Source: DASQPR01 sp963797605 (GTDB lineage Bacteria; Actinomycetota; Actinomycetes; Mycobacteriales; Micromonosporaceae). From it: 64,000 nt of DNA. Of the stretch, positions 27,261-36,543 are shown piece after piece. A program made the position numbers and the translations under genes. The notes beneath the pieces are model-generated. The model did no database searches. It had not been told where the DNA came from and worked only from the letters and a program-made list of their open reading frames with translations. Numbering within the stretch: the first letter of the stretch is position 1; each line of letters opens with the position of its first letter. The DNA is taken from assembly GCA_963797605.1 (NCBI GenBank), contig CAWCPX010000008.1:230341-294340 (forward strand). Direction: 5' to 3'.

Positions 27261-27358
27261 GGCCCCGACTGCGCGGCGAAGACCGTGATGGGATCGGCGG
27301 CGAAGGTTGACTCGCGCCTCGCCAAGACGATGTCGCCACGCGCTGGTATGACTGACGG

Positions 27359-28797
27359 ATGGTTATCCGCCGTCTCGTCGCGCCTCAAATCGACTTCAGC
27401 GCCCTCCGTCACGAGTTAAAGCTGCCTTCGGAGTTCTCGCCCGAAGCGCAGCGCGAAGCCGACACGATCGCCGCGACCGGCCCGGTGATGCCCCGGCTCG
27501 ACCGCACCGACATCGCGTTCGTCACCATCGACCCGCCCTCGTCGATGGACCTTGACCAGGCGATGTGTCTGGAGCGGCGGATCGGCGGCGGTTACCGCGT
27601 CTACTACGCCATCGCCGACGTGTCCGCGTTCGTGACTCCGGGCGGCGCGCTGGAAGCCGACACGTGGCACCGTGGCCAGACCGTCTATCTGCCCGACGGC
27701 AAGGTGCCGCTGCACCCGGCGAACCTCTCCGAGGGCGTGGCCAGCCTCCTGCCCGATCAGGTCCGGGCCGCCGTCCTCTGGACGATTGATCTCGACTCCG
27801 ACGGCGCCACCTCGGCGGTCCGAGTCGAACGGGCCACGATCCGCAGCCGCGCCAAACTCAACTACCCGGCCGTCGCGGCCTCGATCGACGCGGGTGATGT
27901 CAGCGGCCCGCTCGAGTCGATCGCGCTGCTGCCCGAGATCGGTAAGCTGCTCGTCGAGCGTGGCCTGGTCCGGGGCGCTATCAACCTGCCGATCCCGTCG
28001 CAGGAGGTCGAGGCGGTCGATGGCGGGTGGCAGCTCATCTTCGCGGCGCCGCTGCCGATCGAAGAGTTCAACGCTCAGATTTCGCTGCTCACCGGCATGG
28101 CGGCGGCCGAGATAATGATCAACGGCAAGATCGGTCTGCTGCGTACGATGCCCCGCCCCGATCCGCAGGCGATCGCCAAGTTGAAGGCGGCCGCCGCTCC
28201 GTTGGGCATCGACTGGCCCGACGGTGCGAGCGCGGGCCGGGTCATCGGAGCCGTCGACGGCAGCGATCCTCGGGGCGCCGCGTTTCTCGATCAGTCAGCG
28301 GAGCTGATGCGGGGCGCGGGCTACTGCGCGTTCGACGGTCCGCTGCCGTCTTGATCGAGCACGGTGGCGTCGCCGCTCCCTACGCGCACGTGACCGCGCC
28401 CCTGCGCCGTCTGGCCGACCGTTACGCGACCGAGGTCTGTCTCGCGCTCTTCGCCGGGGTGGAGGTGCCGGCATGGGTTCGCGCGGCGCTGCCGAAACTC
28501 CCCGACGTGATGACCTCCACCGATCGGGTCGCTGGTGCCGCCGAGCGTGGTGCCGTCGACCTGGCCGAGGCAGTGCTGCTCGAAGGCCGGGTGGGCGAGC
28601 AGTTCGACGCCGCCGTGCTCGACGTCGACGCCCCGAAGCACGACGCCCCGCCCCGGGGTGTCGTCGCGATCGACAGCCCGGCCGTCCGGGCTCGCTGCGA
28701 GGGCGCCGGCCTGGTCATCGGGCAACGCAGGCCGGTCCGGTTGACGGTGGCTGATCCGACGCAACGGCGCGTCCTGTTCGAAACTGTGGAAGCGTGA
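27359..28797 (+). pseudogene. RNB-domain 3'-5' exoribonuclease (RNase II/R family), one frameshift
   Basis: About 480 aa. The RNB catalytic signature is present: VTIDPPSSMDLDQAM (metal-binding aspartates), YRVYYAIADVSAFV, TWHRGQTVYLPDGKVPLHP and ISLLTGMAAAEIM. After a one-base frame change near 28348, APYAHVTAPLRRLADRYATE, the conserved SHxTSPLRRxxDL-like C-terminal motif, continues. Unlike RNase R it lacks cold-shock and S1 domains in any frame, as in many actinobacterial stand-alone RNB proteins. TATGAC lies 6 nt upstream of the ATG (possible leaderless start). Degrades single-stranded RNA from the 3' end. Confidence 0.85.
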
Positions 28798-28851
28798 GGT
28801 CCGGCGGGTTGTGGTCTTGTGCGGGTCGGGAATGTCCGAGAGGCTGGCGAC

Positions 28852-30554
28852 GTGGTTGACGACACCGAGATCGACACGTTTCGCGCGGCCCGCGACTTCC
28901 TGCTCGCGCAGCCGACGACTACGACACCGCTTACGCGGGCTTCTCGTGGCCGCGAGCTCGAGTCAGTTCAACTGGGCCCGAGACTGGTTCGACGGTGTCC
29001 TCGCGGTCGAGCACGCCGACGACCCGGCCCTGTGGATCGTCGAGGACGACGGCAGCGACGGCAAGTGGACGCTTCGCCGAGCTGTCGGCCCGGTCGTCGC
29101 AGGTCGCCGGCTGGCTGCGCAGTGAGGGCGTCCGCCGCGGCGACCGCATCCTGCTGATGCTCGGCAATCAGGTCGAGCTGTGGGAGACGATGCTGGCCGC
29201 GATCAAGCTCGGCGCGGTCATCATCCCGGCGTCGACGCTGCTCGGGCCGCGTCGATCTCGCCGACCGGGTCGAGCGCGGTCACGTCGCGCACGTGATCGC
29301 GCGGTCGCGCCGATGTCGAGCGCTTCGCCGACGTGCCCGGCGACTGGACCCGGATCGCGGTCGGCGCCGACAGGCCGAGGGCTGGCTGCGTTACGACGAC
29401 GCGTACACGTCGTTGCACGACTCGTCGGAAGACGGCCCGACCGGCGCCGGCGACCCGCTGCTGCTCTACTTCACGTCGGGCACGACCGCGCAGCCGAAGC
29501 TGGTCGAGCACACCCACACGTCCTACCCGGTCGGGCACCTCTCCACGATGTACTGGATCGGTCTGCGCCCCGGCGACGTGCACCTCAACATCTCCTCGCC
29601 GGGCTGGGCGAAGCACGCGTGGAGCAACCTGTTCGCGCCGTGGAACGCCGCCGCCTGCGTGATGATCGTCAACCAGCAGCGATTCGCCGCGGCGCCGCTG
29701 CTGGACGCGATCGTGCGGTGCGGCGTGACCACGTTCTGCGCGCCGCCGACCGTCTGGCGCATGCTGATCCAGGCCGACCTCGCTGCGTGGGAGGTGCCGA
29801 TCCGGGAGTGCGTGGCCGCCGGCGAGCCGCTCAACCCCGAGGTCATCGAGCAGGTCCGGGCGGCCTGGGGCATCACCATCCGCGACGGGTACGGGCAGAC
29901 CGAGACCACCGCGCAGATCGGCAACTCGCCCGGCCAGCCGCTGAAGCCGGGCTCGATGGGCCGGCCGCTGCCGGGCTACTCGATCGTGCTGGTCGACCCG
30001 GTGACCGGCAAGCCGGCGACGAGGGCGAGATCTGCATCGACCTCGACGCCCGCGCCGATCGTCGCTGATGGTCGGCTACCACGACTCCGCAGGAGCGCAC
30101 CGCCGAGGCGATGCGCGACGGCGTCTACCACACCGGCGACGTGGCGGTCCGTGACGCCGACGGCTACATCACCTACGTCGGGCGCACCGACGACGTGTTC
30201 AAGGCGTCCGACTACCGCATCTCGCCGTTCGAGCTGGAGAGCGTGCTGATCGAGCACGCGGCGGTCGCCGAGGCCGCCGTGGTGCCGTCGCCCGACCCGC
30301 TGCGGCTCGCGGTGCCGAAGGCGTTCGTCATGCTGACCGCCGGGCACGAGCCGACCGCCGAGACCGCGCGGTCGATCCTCGCGTACGCGCGCGAGCGCCT
30401 GGCGCCGTACAAGCGGGTCCGGCGGCTCGAGTTCGCCGAGCTGCCGAAGACGATCTCCGGCAAGATCCGCCGGGTCGAACTGCGTACCTCCGAGGAGAAG
30501 CGCACGCCCGACGACCGAAACCCGGGCGAGTTCTGGGAAGACGACTTCGCGTAG
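28852..30554 (+). pseudogene. AMP-dependent acyl-CoA synthetase, frameshifted
   Basis: Reading through frame changes near 28910, 28990, 29075, 29260-29330, 29385, 30020-30065 and 30095, a protein of about 560 aa can be followed. Intact landmarks: the P-loop-like LLLYFTSGTTAQPKLVEHTH, RDGYGQTETTAQIGN (A5 motif), YHTGDVAVRDADGYITYVGR (A7/A8), and the catalytic-lysine end LPKTISGKIRRVELR (A10) with terminus EFWEDDFA. Adenylates a carboxylic acid and joins it to CoA; W-rich SSPGWAKHAWSN resembles medium-chain/acetyl-type ligases of actinobacteria. The many breaks suggest sequence error. Confidence 0.8.
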
Positions 30555-30766
30555 ACGCTGCTCCCCGCCGCCGTCCACCGACGTCCACGCGACGCGACAC
30601 GCCCACGGGACACGCCGATCGGCTCGGATTTCCGACGCCACTGTGGCCTCGGCGGGTCTCTAGCCACCGTGACGTCGGAAAAGCGGCGGAGGGTGTGTCG
30701 ACACGCGACAAATCGGGCATGGGGCGGCCGGTTCCGTCGGAAGTCCACACGATAAGCGGGCGTGAT

Positions 30767-30772
30767 TAGAGT
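30767..30772 (+). promoter_or_regulatory. -10 hexamer of the metal-receptor gene (leaderless)
   Basis: TAGAGT, 7 nt before the GTG at 30780. Used here to prefer 30780 over the in-frame GTG at 30762. Confidence 0.4.
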
Positions 30773-30779
30773 CGGTGGC

Positions 30780-31553
30780 GTGGACACGGGGTGGCGCGAC
30801 GATCAAGGGACGCTCGTGCGCGTGCCAAGCTCGCCGAGGCGGGTGGTGTCGCTGGTGCCGTCGCTGACCGAGGCGGTGGCTTCGGTCGACGCCACGGTTC
30901 TCGTCGGCGCCACGGATTACTGCGTCCAGCCACCGACACTCGACGTCGCGCGGATCGGCGGCAGCAAGTTCCCGTCGGTCGAGGCCGTGCTCGCGCTCGC
31001 GCCCGATCTGGTGCTCGCGAACGTCGAGGAAAACCGGCTCGACGACGTCGAGGCCATTCGGGCGGCCGGGGTGCCGGTCTGGGTCACCTACCCACGCACG
31101 CTCGACGAGGCCCTGCTCAGCCTCGCCCGCATGTTCGCCGCGATGTCGTTGCCCGCACCGGAGTGGCTCGACGCGGCCGAACGCGCGTGGTCGGTGCCGT
31201 TTCCGGTGATCGCGACGCGGGCGCTCGTGCCGGTGTGGCGGCGGCCGTGGGTGGTGTTGGGCTCGGAGACGTTCGCGGGCGACGTGCTGAAACGGCTCGG
31301 CGTCACCACGCTCTACGCCGACGATCACGAGCGCTACCCGCGTCCCTCGATAGACGAGTTGCGAGCCGCCGCCCCGGACCTGCTCGTGTTACCCGACGAG
31401 CCGTACGCCTTCACCGCAGACGACGGGCCCGAGGCGTTTCCGGGGGTCCCGTTCGCGCTGGTGTCGGGGCGGCATCTGACCTGGTACGGTCCGTCGCTCG
31501 CCGAGGCGCCCGCGATCCTGTCGGCCCAGCTCGCGGCCGCTACGGCACGCTGA
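30780..31553 (+). CDS. Helical-backbone metal receptor (BtuF/FecB-like), cytoplasmic
   Basis: 257 aa. The two-lobe class III binding-protein fold is clear: PSSPRRVVSLVPSLTEAVAS, VARIGGSKFPSVEAVLALAP, DLVLANVEENRLDDVEAIRA, the connecting helix after YPRTLDEALLSLARMF, and VLPDEPYAFTADDGPEAFPG. Relatives bind cobalamin or ferric chelates for ABC import, but no signal peptide or lipobox precedes the fold, and no permease or ATPase is nearby, so this one is probably cytosolic. Such soluble versions are widespread in actinobacteria with unknown ligand. Ends in a 14-bp overlap with the convergent DUF2510 gene. Confidence 0.8.
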   Translation: MDTGWRDDQGTLVRVPSSPRRVVSLVPSLTEAVASVDATVLVGATDYCVQPPTLDVARIGGSKFPSVEAVLALAPDLVLANVEENRLDDVEAIRAAGVPVWVTYPRTLDEALLSLARMFAAMSLPAPEWLDAAERAWSVPFPVIATRALVPVWRRPWVVLGSETFAGDVLKRLGVTTLYADDHERYPRPSIDELRAAAPDLLVLPDEPYAFTADDGPEAFPGVPFALVSGRHLTWYGPSLAEAPAILSAQLAAATAR

Positions 31554-32088
31554 AGCCGGTCGGGCGGGTTCGGTAGAGGAGCGCGCCCGGGTGGATCGGA
31601 TGCCGAAGTTGCTGCCATGAGGCGGCCTCGTCCGGCGCGTGGAGACCAGTCGCGATAGGGCAGGTAGGCAAGCCGCCAGCCGATGCCGAACATCAGGTAC
31701 CAGCCGTAGATCGGGATCAGCATCAGCAGCCAGTCGCGGCGGCGATAGGAGATGCGGGGACCGACGATCGCCATGACCACGGCCGGCAGCCCGTAGCGCG
31801 CCCAGCCGCTGACCTCGACCGGAGCGGTCCACTGGAAGCCGTCGAAGAGCCACCGGATGCTCGCGGCCGACCAGGTGCAGGGTATCGCCATGAGCAGGAA
31901 GATTCCGGCGGTCAGGGCAGCGCGCGTCAGCGTTGATCTTGGGCTGGCCGGCACGGGGGCAGGTCGGTGCCACCGATGTTCGGGTCGTCGGAAACCGCGT
32001 CGGTCCAGTCGGCGCCGTTGAAGTAGCGCTGACCCGCACCGTAGGGATTCCGATACCAGCCGGCCGGCGACGGTTCCTGGTTGTGCAT
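31540..32088 (-). pseudogene. DUF2510-domain membrane protein, frameshifted
   Basis: N-terminus from ATG 32088, MHNQEPSPAGWYRNPYGAGQ followed by RYFNGADWTDAV, is the DUF2510 signature (GWYxDP...RYWDGxxWT). A frame change near 31945 leads to three membrane spans (TRAALTAGIFLLMAIPCTW, RYGLPAVVMAIVGPRISYRR, LLMLIPIYGWYLMFGIGWR), and another near 31590 to the terminus LLYRTRPTGFSVP. DUF2510 is a tiny actinobacterial module of unknown function found at the cytoplasmic end of membrane proteins. Confidence 0.65.
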
Positions 32089-32287
32089 CTGATGCCCATC
32101 TGGGAGGCGCTTTCCGGGCGGAACACCGTACCAATGTGAAGCTTCTGATCTTGATTTTGGGTGTGATGTCCTGCACTGATCACTGCCAGCCGGTGCTCAC
32201 GGGGTGGGACGATTTAGGGCGACTCCGGGGACCGCGACGAGATCCAGCAGGACGACGCCGGCCTCGAGACGACGCAAGGAGAGCGAT

Positions 32288-33154
32288 ATGACCCAAGCGG
32301 AAGTGTCATCGCTGTACGGCGGCCCGCCACCCGGCGCGTGCGCACCCGCGACCTGATCGCCGCCAAGGAGCGCGGCGAGCGGTGGGCGATGCTCACCGAG
32401 CTACGACCGTACCCCGCCGGGATCTTCGACGACGCCGGCATTCCGGTGCTGCTCGTCGGCGACTCCGCCGCCAACAACATCTACGGCTACGAGTCCACGG
32501 TGCCGGTCACGGTCGACGAGTTGCTTCCACTGGTACGGCCGTCGTGCGGGCGACTCGCGGTCGCTCGTCGTCGCCGACCTGCCCTTCGGCTCGTACAAGC
32601 GGGTCCGACCCAGGCCCTGAGACCGCGGTGCGGTTCTTCAAGGAGGGCGGCGCCACGCGGTCAAGCTCGAGGGCGGGCCCGGGTCGCCGGGCAGATCGCG
32701 GCGCTCACCGACGCCGGCATCCCGGTGATGGCCCACCTCGGGTTCACCCCGCAGAGCGAGCACACCCTCGGCGGGTTCCGGGTGCAGGGCCGGGGTGCGG
32801 GCGCCGACAAGCTGATCGAGGACGCGCTGGCCGTGCGGAGGCCGGCGCGTTCGCCGTCGTGCTCGAGATGGTCCCGGGCGACGTCGCGAAGCGGGTGACG
32901 CCGAGCTGCGCGATCCCGACCGTCGGGATCGGCGCGGGCCCGGACACCGACGCCCAGGTGCTGGTATGGCCGGACATGGCCGGGCTGAACACCGGGAAGG
33001 CACCGCGGTTCGTCAAGCGCTACGCCGACCTCGCGGGGGTGCTGAGCGGCGCGGCCGACAGTTCGCCGACGAGGTCCGCGAGGGCGTCTACCCGACGGCG
33101 GAACACCGTTTTAGTCAGCATGGAACGGCCGGCTCACTTGCGCTGCACCCGTAG
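32288..33154 (+). pseudogene. panB: 3-methyl-2-oxobutanoate hydroxymethyltransferase, multiply frameshifted
   Basis: PanB makes ketopantoate from alpha-ketoisovalerate and methylene-THF, the first step of pantothenate/CoA synthesis. ATG 32288 has AAGGAGAGCG upstream. Readable family segments: RTRDLIAAKERGERWAMLTE, VLLVGDSAANNIYGYESTVP (Mg and substrate site), VAGQIAALTDAGIPVMAHLG, FTPQSEHTLGGFRVQGRG, AFAVVLEMVPGDVAKRVT (catalytic Glu), AIPTVGIGAGPDTDAQVLVW, and the C-terminus FADEVREGVYPTAEHRF. At least seven frame changes. As a biosynthetic gene normally present once, its disruption points to sequence error. The IS110-type element begins at the 3' end of the gene. Confidence 0.85.
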
Positions 33155-33220
33155 GCGATCTCTCGTGGGTCATCCACTGTTGTAGCGGAAGGAGCCACTA
33201 CCGAAAGGAGCCGGCCGCTC

Positions 33221-34328
33221 ATGTCCAGTGTCGCTGTTGGCGGGGGTCCGATCCATCTGGGGATGGATACGAGTAAGAACAAGATCGCGGTGGCGGTCCT
33301 GCGGTGGGGTGAGCAGACCCCGGATATCGAGATGATTTTCAATGATGAGGCGTCGGTGCGGCGTCTGATCGGGCGGTTCCCGGATCGGGGTCTGCTGCGT
33401 ACGTGTTACGAGGCGGGGCCGACCGGGTTCGGGTTGCATCGGCTGCTGCGGTCGATGGGGGTGGCGTGTGACGTGATCGCGCCGGCGTTGATCCCGAAGG
33501 CGCCGGCGGATCGGGTGAAGACCGACCGGCGTGACGCCCGGCGTCTGGCGCGGTTGCATCGGGCTGGGGAGCTGGTCGCGATCCGGGTCCCGAGCCAGGC
33601 GGAGGAGGCGGTCCGGGATCTGTGTCGGGCGCGGGCGGATATGGTCACGGACCGGACCCGGACCCGGCATCGGTTGAGTAAGTTTCTGCTGCGGCACGAC
33701 CGGGTCTGGCGAGAGCCGCAGTGGACGCTCACGCATGAGAGGTGGCTGCTGACTCAGCGCTTCGACGAGGCGGCGCTGCGGGCCACCTATGCCCATTACC
33801 GGTCGATGCTGGTGGCCCGGGACGCGGAACTCGCCGCGATCGAAGCCGGATCTCGGCGTACTGGTATGACCACGGTCCGTTCGCCGACGCGGTCGCCCGG
33901 CTGGCCGCCTACCGCGGGGTGGCGCAGTTGGGGGCGTTGACGATCGCCAGCGAGGTCGGTGACTGGCGGCGGTTCCCGGCGGCGCGGACGTTTATGGGCT
34001 TCACCGGCCTGGTCCCCAGCGAGTACTCCACCGGCGAGACGGTGCACCGTGGTCACATCACCAAGGCCGGCAACACGCATCTGCGCACCCAGCTGATCGA
34101 ATCGGCGTGGGCGTATCAGCACGTGCCGAACCTCGGCGTGATGCTGCGCCGCCGTCAGGCCGGCGTCGACCCGGCCACGGTGGCCCGGTCCTGGACCGCG
34201 CAGCAGCGGCTGTGCACGCCGATTTCGGCGACTGAGCGCCCGCAAGAGCAGCCGCAACATCGTCGCCGTGGCCGATCGCCCGGGAACTCGCCGGGTTCCT
34301 GTGGGCCGAAATGACCGCCGCCGCGTAG
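33221..34328 (+). pseudogene. IS110-family DEDD transposase (bridge-RNA-guided recombinase type), frameshifted
   Basis: ATG 33221 after GAAAGGAG. N-terminal RuvC-like domain with the four acidic residues in IHLGMDTSKNKIAV (D), CYEAGPTGFGL (E) and KTDRRDARRLARL (D, D), residues about 10-110. The frame changes near 33850 and continues SAYWYDHGPFADAVARLAAY, ALTIASEVGDWRRFPAARTF, and GLVPSEYSTGETVHRGHITK with the catalytic serine of the Tnp domain (SEYSTG). A last frame change near 34205 leads to IVAVAIARELAGFLWAEM and TAG at 34326. All catalytic residues are present, so only the indels decide whether it is active. Confidence 0.9.
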
Positions 34329-34339
34329 AGCGTGAAGGA

Positions 34340-34850
34340 CTCCCACCATGAACCGCGCGCGCAGCACACACCGGTCGGATCGGTGACCGCGCGCGCCCCC
34401 CACCCCACGACGCGTCGAGGCACGCCGTTGCAGGAACGATCCCCGTCGCACTATGGCCCACCGCCACGGCGGTGACAGCCGCACTCTAGTCAGGGGCACC
34501 CTCCTGCGCACACCCGACATGCGATCTCGACACGCGAACATCAGACAGGCGGCGCACCGACCCGCTCCGTCTCGACGCGTCGTGGCCACCAACCCCGACC
34601 ACCACCGCACCATCCACCACCCAGGACTTCCCTGCCCCGCTGCTCCGATCGTCGCTACAGCCGGGCAGACGCGTCAAGGGCGCCACGGCGTCGCTGCCGC
34701 GACCGGCATCCGCCGGCCCTTGACCCGCCCACCCGGCTGCGGAATCAGGCAGCCGAACGCGGCAGGGAAGACACCGACCCGCGCCCAAAACCGCCCACGA
34801 CTCACCCTAGAAACCAGACAACCACCGCAATGCCGTACTCACACTTGACA
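34340..34850. other. Structured non-coding 3' part of the IS element, candidate bridge RNA
   Basis: No supported ORF. Several strong stems occur: GTCAAGGGC (34673-34681) with 34716-34724; CGGCTGC/GCAGCCG around 34733-34754; CACCGC/GCGGTG around 34456-34471; and two direct copies of ACCGCGCGCGC near 34348 and 34387. In the IS1111 subgroup the recombination-guiding bridge RNA is encoded on this side of the transposase gene. RNA start and end cannot be set from sequence alone. Confidence 0.4.
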
Positions 34851-34863
34851 GGTCCGTTCCACA

Positions 34864-35382
34864 TCAGCTGTTGAGCGTGATCGTGTTGCCAGAGACGGTG
34901 ATCTTCTCGGGGGCCAGCGGTCGTGGCGCGGGACCCTGTACGACGTCGCCGTTGGCGATGTTGTATTTGCTGCCGTGGCAGGCGCAGTTGATCGTACCGC
35001 CGGTGACGTCGTGCACGATGCAGCCCTGGTGGGTGCAGATGGCGGTGAAGCACTTGAGATCGCCCTGGGTTGGCTGGGTGACGACCACCTGTTGATCCTG
35101 GAAGATCTTGCCGCCACCGACCGGGATGTCTGCGGTGCTGCCGAGGCTCGTGCCGCTGGCCTGCGAGGCACTGCCCGAGCCGGCCGGGCTGGACGGGGTG
35201 GTCGTCGGGGTGCCGCCCGGCGAGGCGTTGCCCAAGCCGGCCGGGCTGGGCGGAGTGGAGGTCGTCGGGGTGCCGCCCGATGTGGTCGTGTTCAATGCGC
35301 TCGAGCATGCGGCGAGCGTGGTGGCCGCCGCGGCGGTTCCTAGTCCGGCGAGCACGACGCGACGTGACATGGGAGAGACCAT
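34864..35382 (-). CDS. Rieske [2Fe-2S] protein, Tat-type lipoprotein
   Basis: 172 aa, ATG 35382 with GGAGGT 8 nt upstream. Twin-arginine signal SRRVVLAGLGTAAAATTLAA followed by lipobox cysteine (ACSS), so exported folded and lipid-anchored. A Ser/Thr/Pro/Gly linker with two near-identical copies (PPSPAGLGNASPGGTPTTT, then PSSPAGSGSAS) spans about residues 28-78. The Rieske domain has CTHQGCIV and CACHGSKYN, the two Cys-His pairs. Acts in electron transfer outside the membrane; no partner oxidase or cytochrome gene is adjacent. Complete although the IS element ends 3 bp after its stop. Confidence 0.9.
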   Translation of the reverse strand: MVSPMSRRVVLAGLGTAAAATTLAACSSALNTTTSGGTPTTSTPPSPAGLGNASPGGTPTTTPSSPAGSGSASQASGTSLGSTADIPVGGGKIFQDQQVVVTQPTQGDLKCFTAICTHQGCIVHDVTGGTINCACHGSKYNIANGDVVQGPAPRPLAPEKITVSGNTITLNS

Positions 35383-35728
35383 CGCGGTATAACCTCCATA
35401 GTGTCGTAATTACGCAATTCATGAACACCAGTAGTCACGCCAACATCGTGGCGGCGGTTCGGCGCGGTGAGTGCTATCACTGCCACGGTCGGATGGGCGA
35501 CCGAGGGCACCTAGTCGTTCCCGCTAAGTGACCGCCGCTGTTCCAACTCACTGAGATCGAGGAAGACGGCGCAGGTCGGGAGGAGATCCACGCGCTGGTG
35601 TCGGTCGGGTCGTCCGCGACGTGACCGCGCCGTATTTGGCTTCCTGGGCGGCGAGCCAGAGCCCTCGTCGTGTTCGCCGGTCAGCTGCGGCACGTGACGT
35701 TGACGAGATGGGGGGATTGTCTACGCAG
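35383..35728. other. Intergenic region, no supported gene
   Basis: Upstream of the Rieske gene. A possible 36-codon frame (35421-35531) with a CYHCH cluster lacks a ribosome site and relatives that can be recognised. The rest shows nothing. Confidence 0.4.
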
Positions 35729-36268
35729 CTACGTAGATGCGCATTTGTCCATCATTCCGCTGAACTGGTGGATCAGGCGCATGTCTGTAGCGACGGCGAG
35801 TGCCAATACGCCTTGTCCGGTGTCGCGATAGGCAGTCAGACGCGCAGGGGACGTTCCTGTGCCCGGCAGGCTGAACACCGTGATCGTTCCGCCGAGGGCC
35901 TCGACCCGGTCGGTGAGACCGGTCAGCCCGGAGCCGTTGGCCGGGTCCGCGCCCCCGACGCCGTCATCGCGCCCCATCAGCCGTATGCGGCCGTCTTCCA
36001 CGCCGGCCCCCGACCCAGATCGCGGTAGCGCGCGCGTGTTTGGCGGCGTTGGTCAGCGCTTCTGCGACCACGTAATAGGCTGCGACCTCGACCTGCTCCG
36101 GAAATCGGCCTTCCATGTCGGTATCAAGTTCGACAGGGCCGCTGCGCGCCCGGCCTGCGACGTGAGCGCGGGACCGAGGCCGCCCTTGGCCGGCAGGAAC
36201 CGGTGGATGAGTTGAGAGCGCCTCCAGCTCATTCCGCCGATCCACAATCCACGAGTCCACAGAGCCAC
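35729..36268 (-). pseudogene. C-terminal fragment of a NarL-type sensor histidine kinase
   Basis: Frame-broken pieces read in order: FLPAKGGLGPALTSQAGRAA, PVELDTDMEGRFPEQVEVAA, AYYVVAEALTNAAKHARATA (N box), then DDGVGGADPANGSGLTGLTD (G boxes) and RVEALGGTITVFSLPGTGT. This is the ATPase end of a DesK/NarX-type kinase. The dimerisation helix with the phospho-accepting histidine and all membrane spans are missing, so this is a genuine remnant, not just a miscalled gene. No partner response regulator nearby. Confidence 0.7.
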
Positions 36269-36496
36269 GGCAGGTCAAGGATCTTCGGTCATGTGGAACG
36301 GTGGTTGCTATCGGGTGAGTGGCGGGCGATGACGTAGCGGCGCGGGCTGCCCACGGTGATGTTTCCGCCGTTGGGGGCACCGATGGAGGGCTGGTGCCTT
36401 GCCCAGTGCGGGCGGGAGATCCTGGGTGTCTGCTGGTGGACCAAGTCGGCCGGTCCCCCGCCGGCGGAGCGCGCTGATGTGTTGTACAAATGGGAA

Positions 36497-36526
36497 CCGG
36501 CCCCACGCGGTGACGCGTGGGGCCGG
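36497..36526 (-). terminator. Terminator of the TIGR03118-like gene
   Basis: Perfect 13-bp stem (36497-36509 with 36514-36526) with tetraloop GTGA, 18 nt after the stop codon on the minus strand; followed by TTCCCATTTG. Confidence 0.75.
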
Positions 36527-36543
36527 AGCGGGTTGCGAGGGTG

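Larger units (their letters stand above)
33121..34861 (+). mobile_element. IS110 family (IS1111-like) insertion sequence
   Basis: Candidate ends: TGGAACGGCC at 33121 and its inverted near-copy ending at 34861 (reverse complement TGGAACGGACC), enclosing a DEDD transposase, 100 bp of 5' flank and about 530 bp of 3' non-coding DNA. The left end falls at the last codons of panB and the right end 3 bp before the stop codon of the Rieske gene. Short sub-terminal inverted repeats plus a long 3' non-coding part fit the IS1111 subgroup. Boundaries are inferred. Confidence 0.6.

Noticed and set aside
25838..27412. 524-codon open frame on the minus strand rich in Ala/Val/Phe
   Set aside because: It is the exact antisense of the K/T/A repeat gene; high-GC Lys/Thr codons always leave an open complementary frame. 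No ribosome site or domain.
30560..30760. Possible cobalamin riboswitch before the BtuF-like gene (a GCCACTG occurs)
   Set aside because: The other conserved B12 elements are missing and the gene seems leaderless.
34453..34848. 131-codon frame in the 3' part of the IS110 element
   Set aside because: Pro/Arg/Thr-rich, no domain and no ribosome site; the region shows RNA-like stems instead.
35421..35531. 36-codon frame with CYHCH cluster
   Set aside because: No ribosome site, no relatives recognisable, poor codon use before it.
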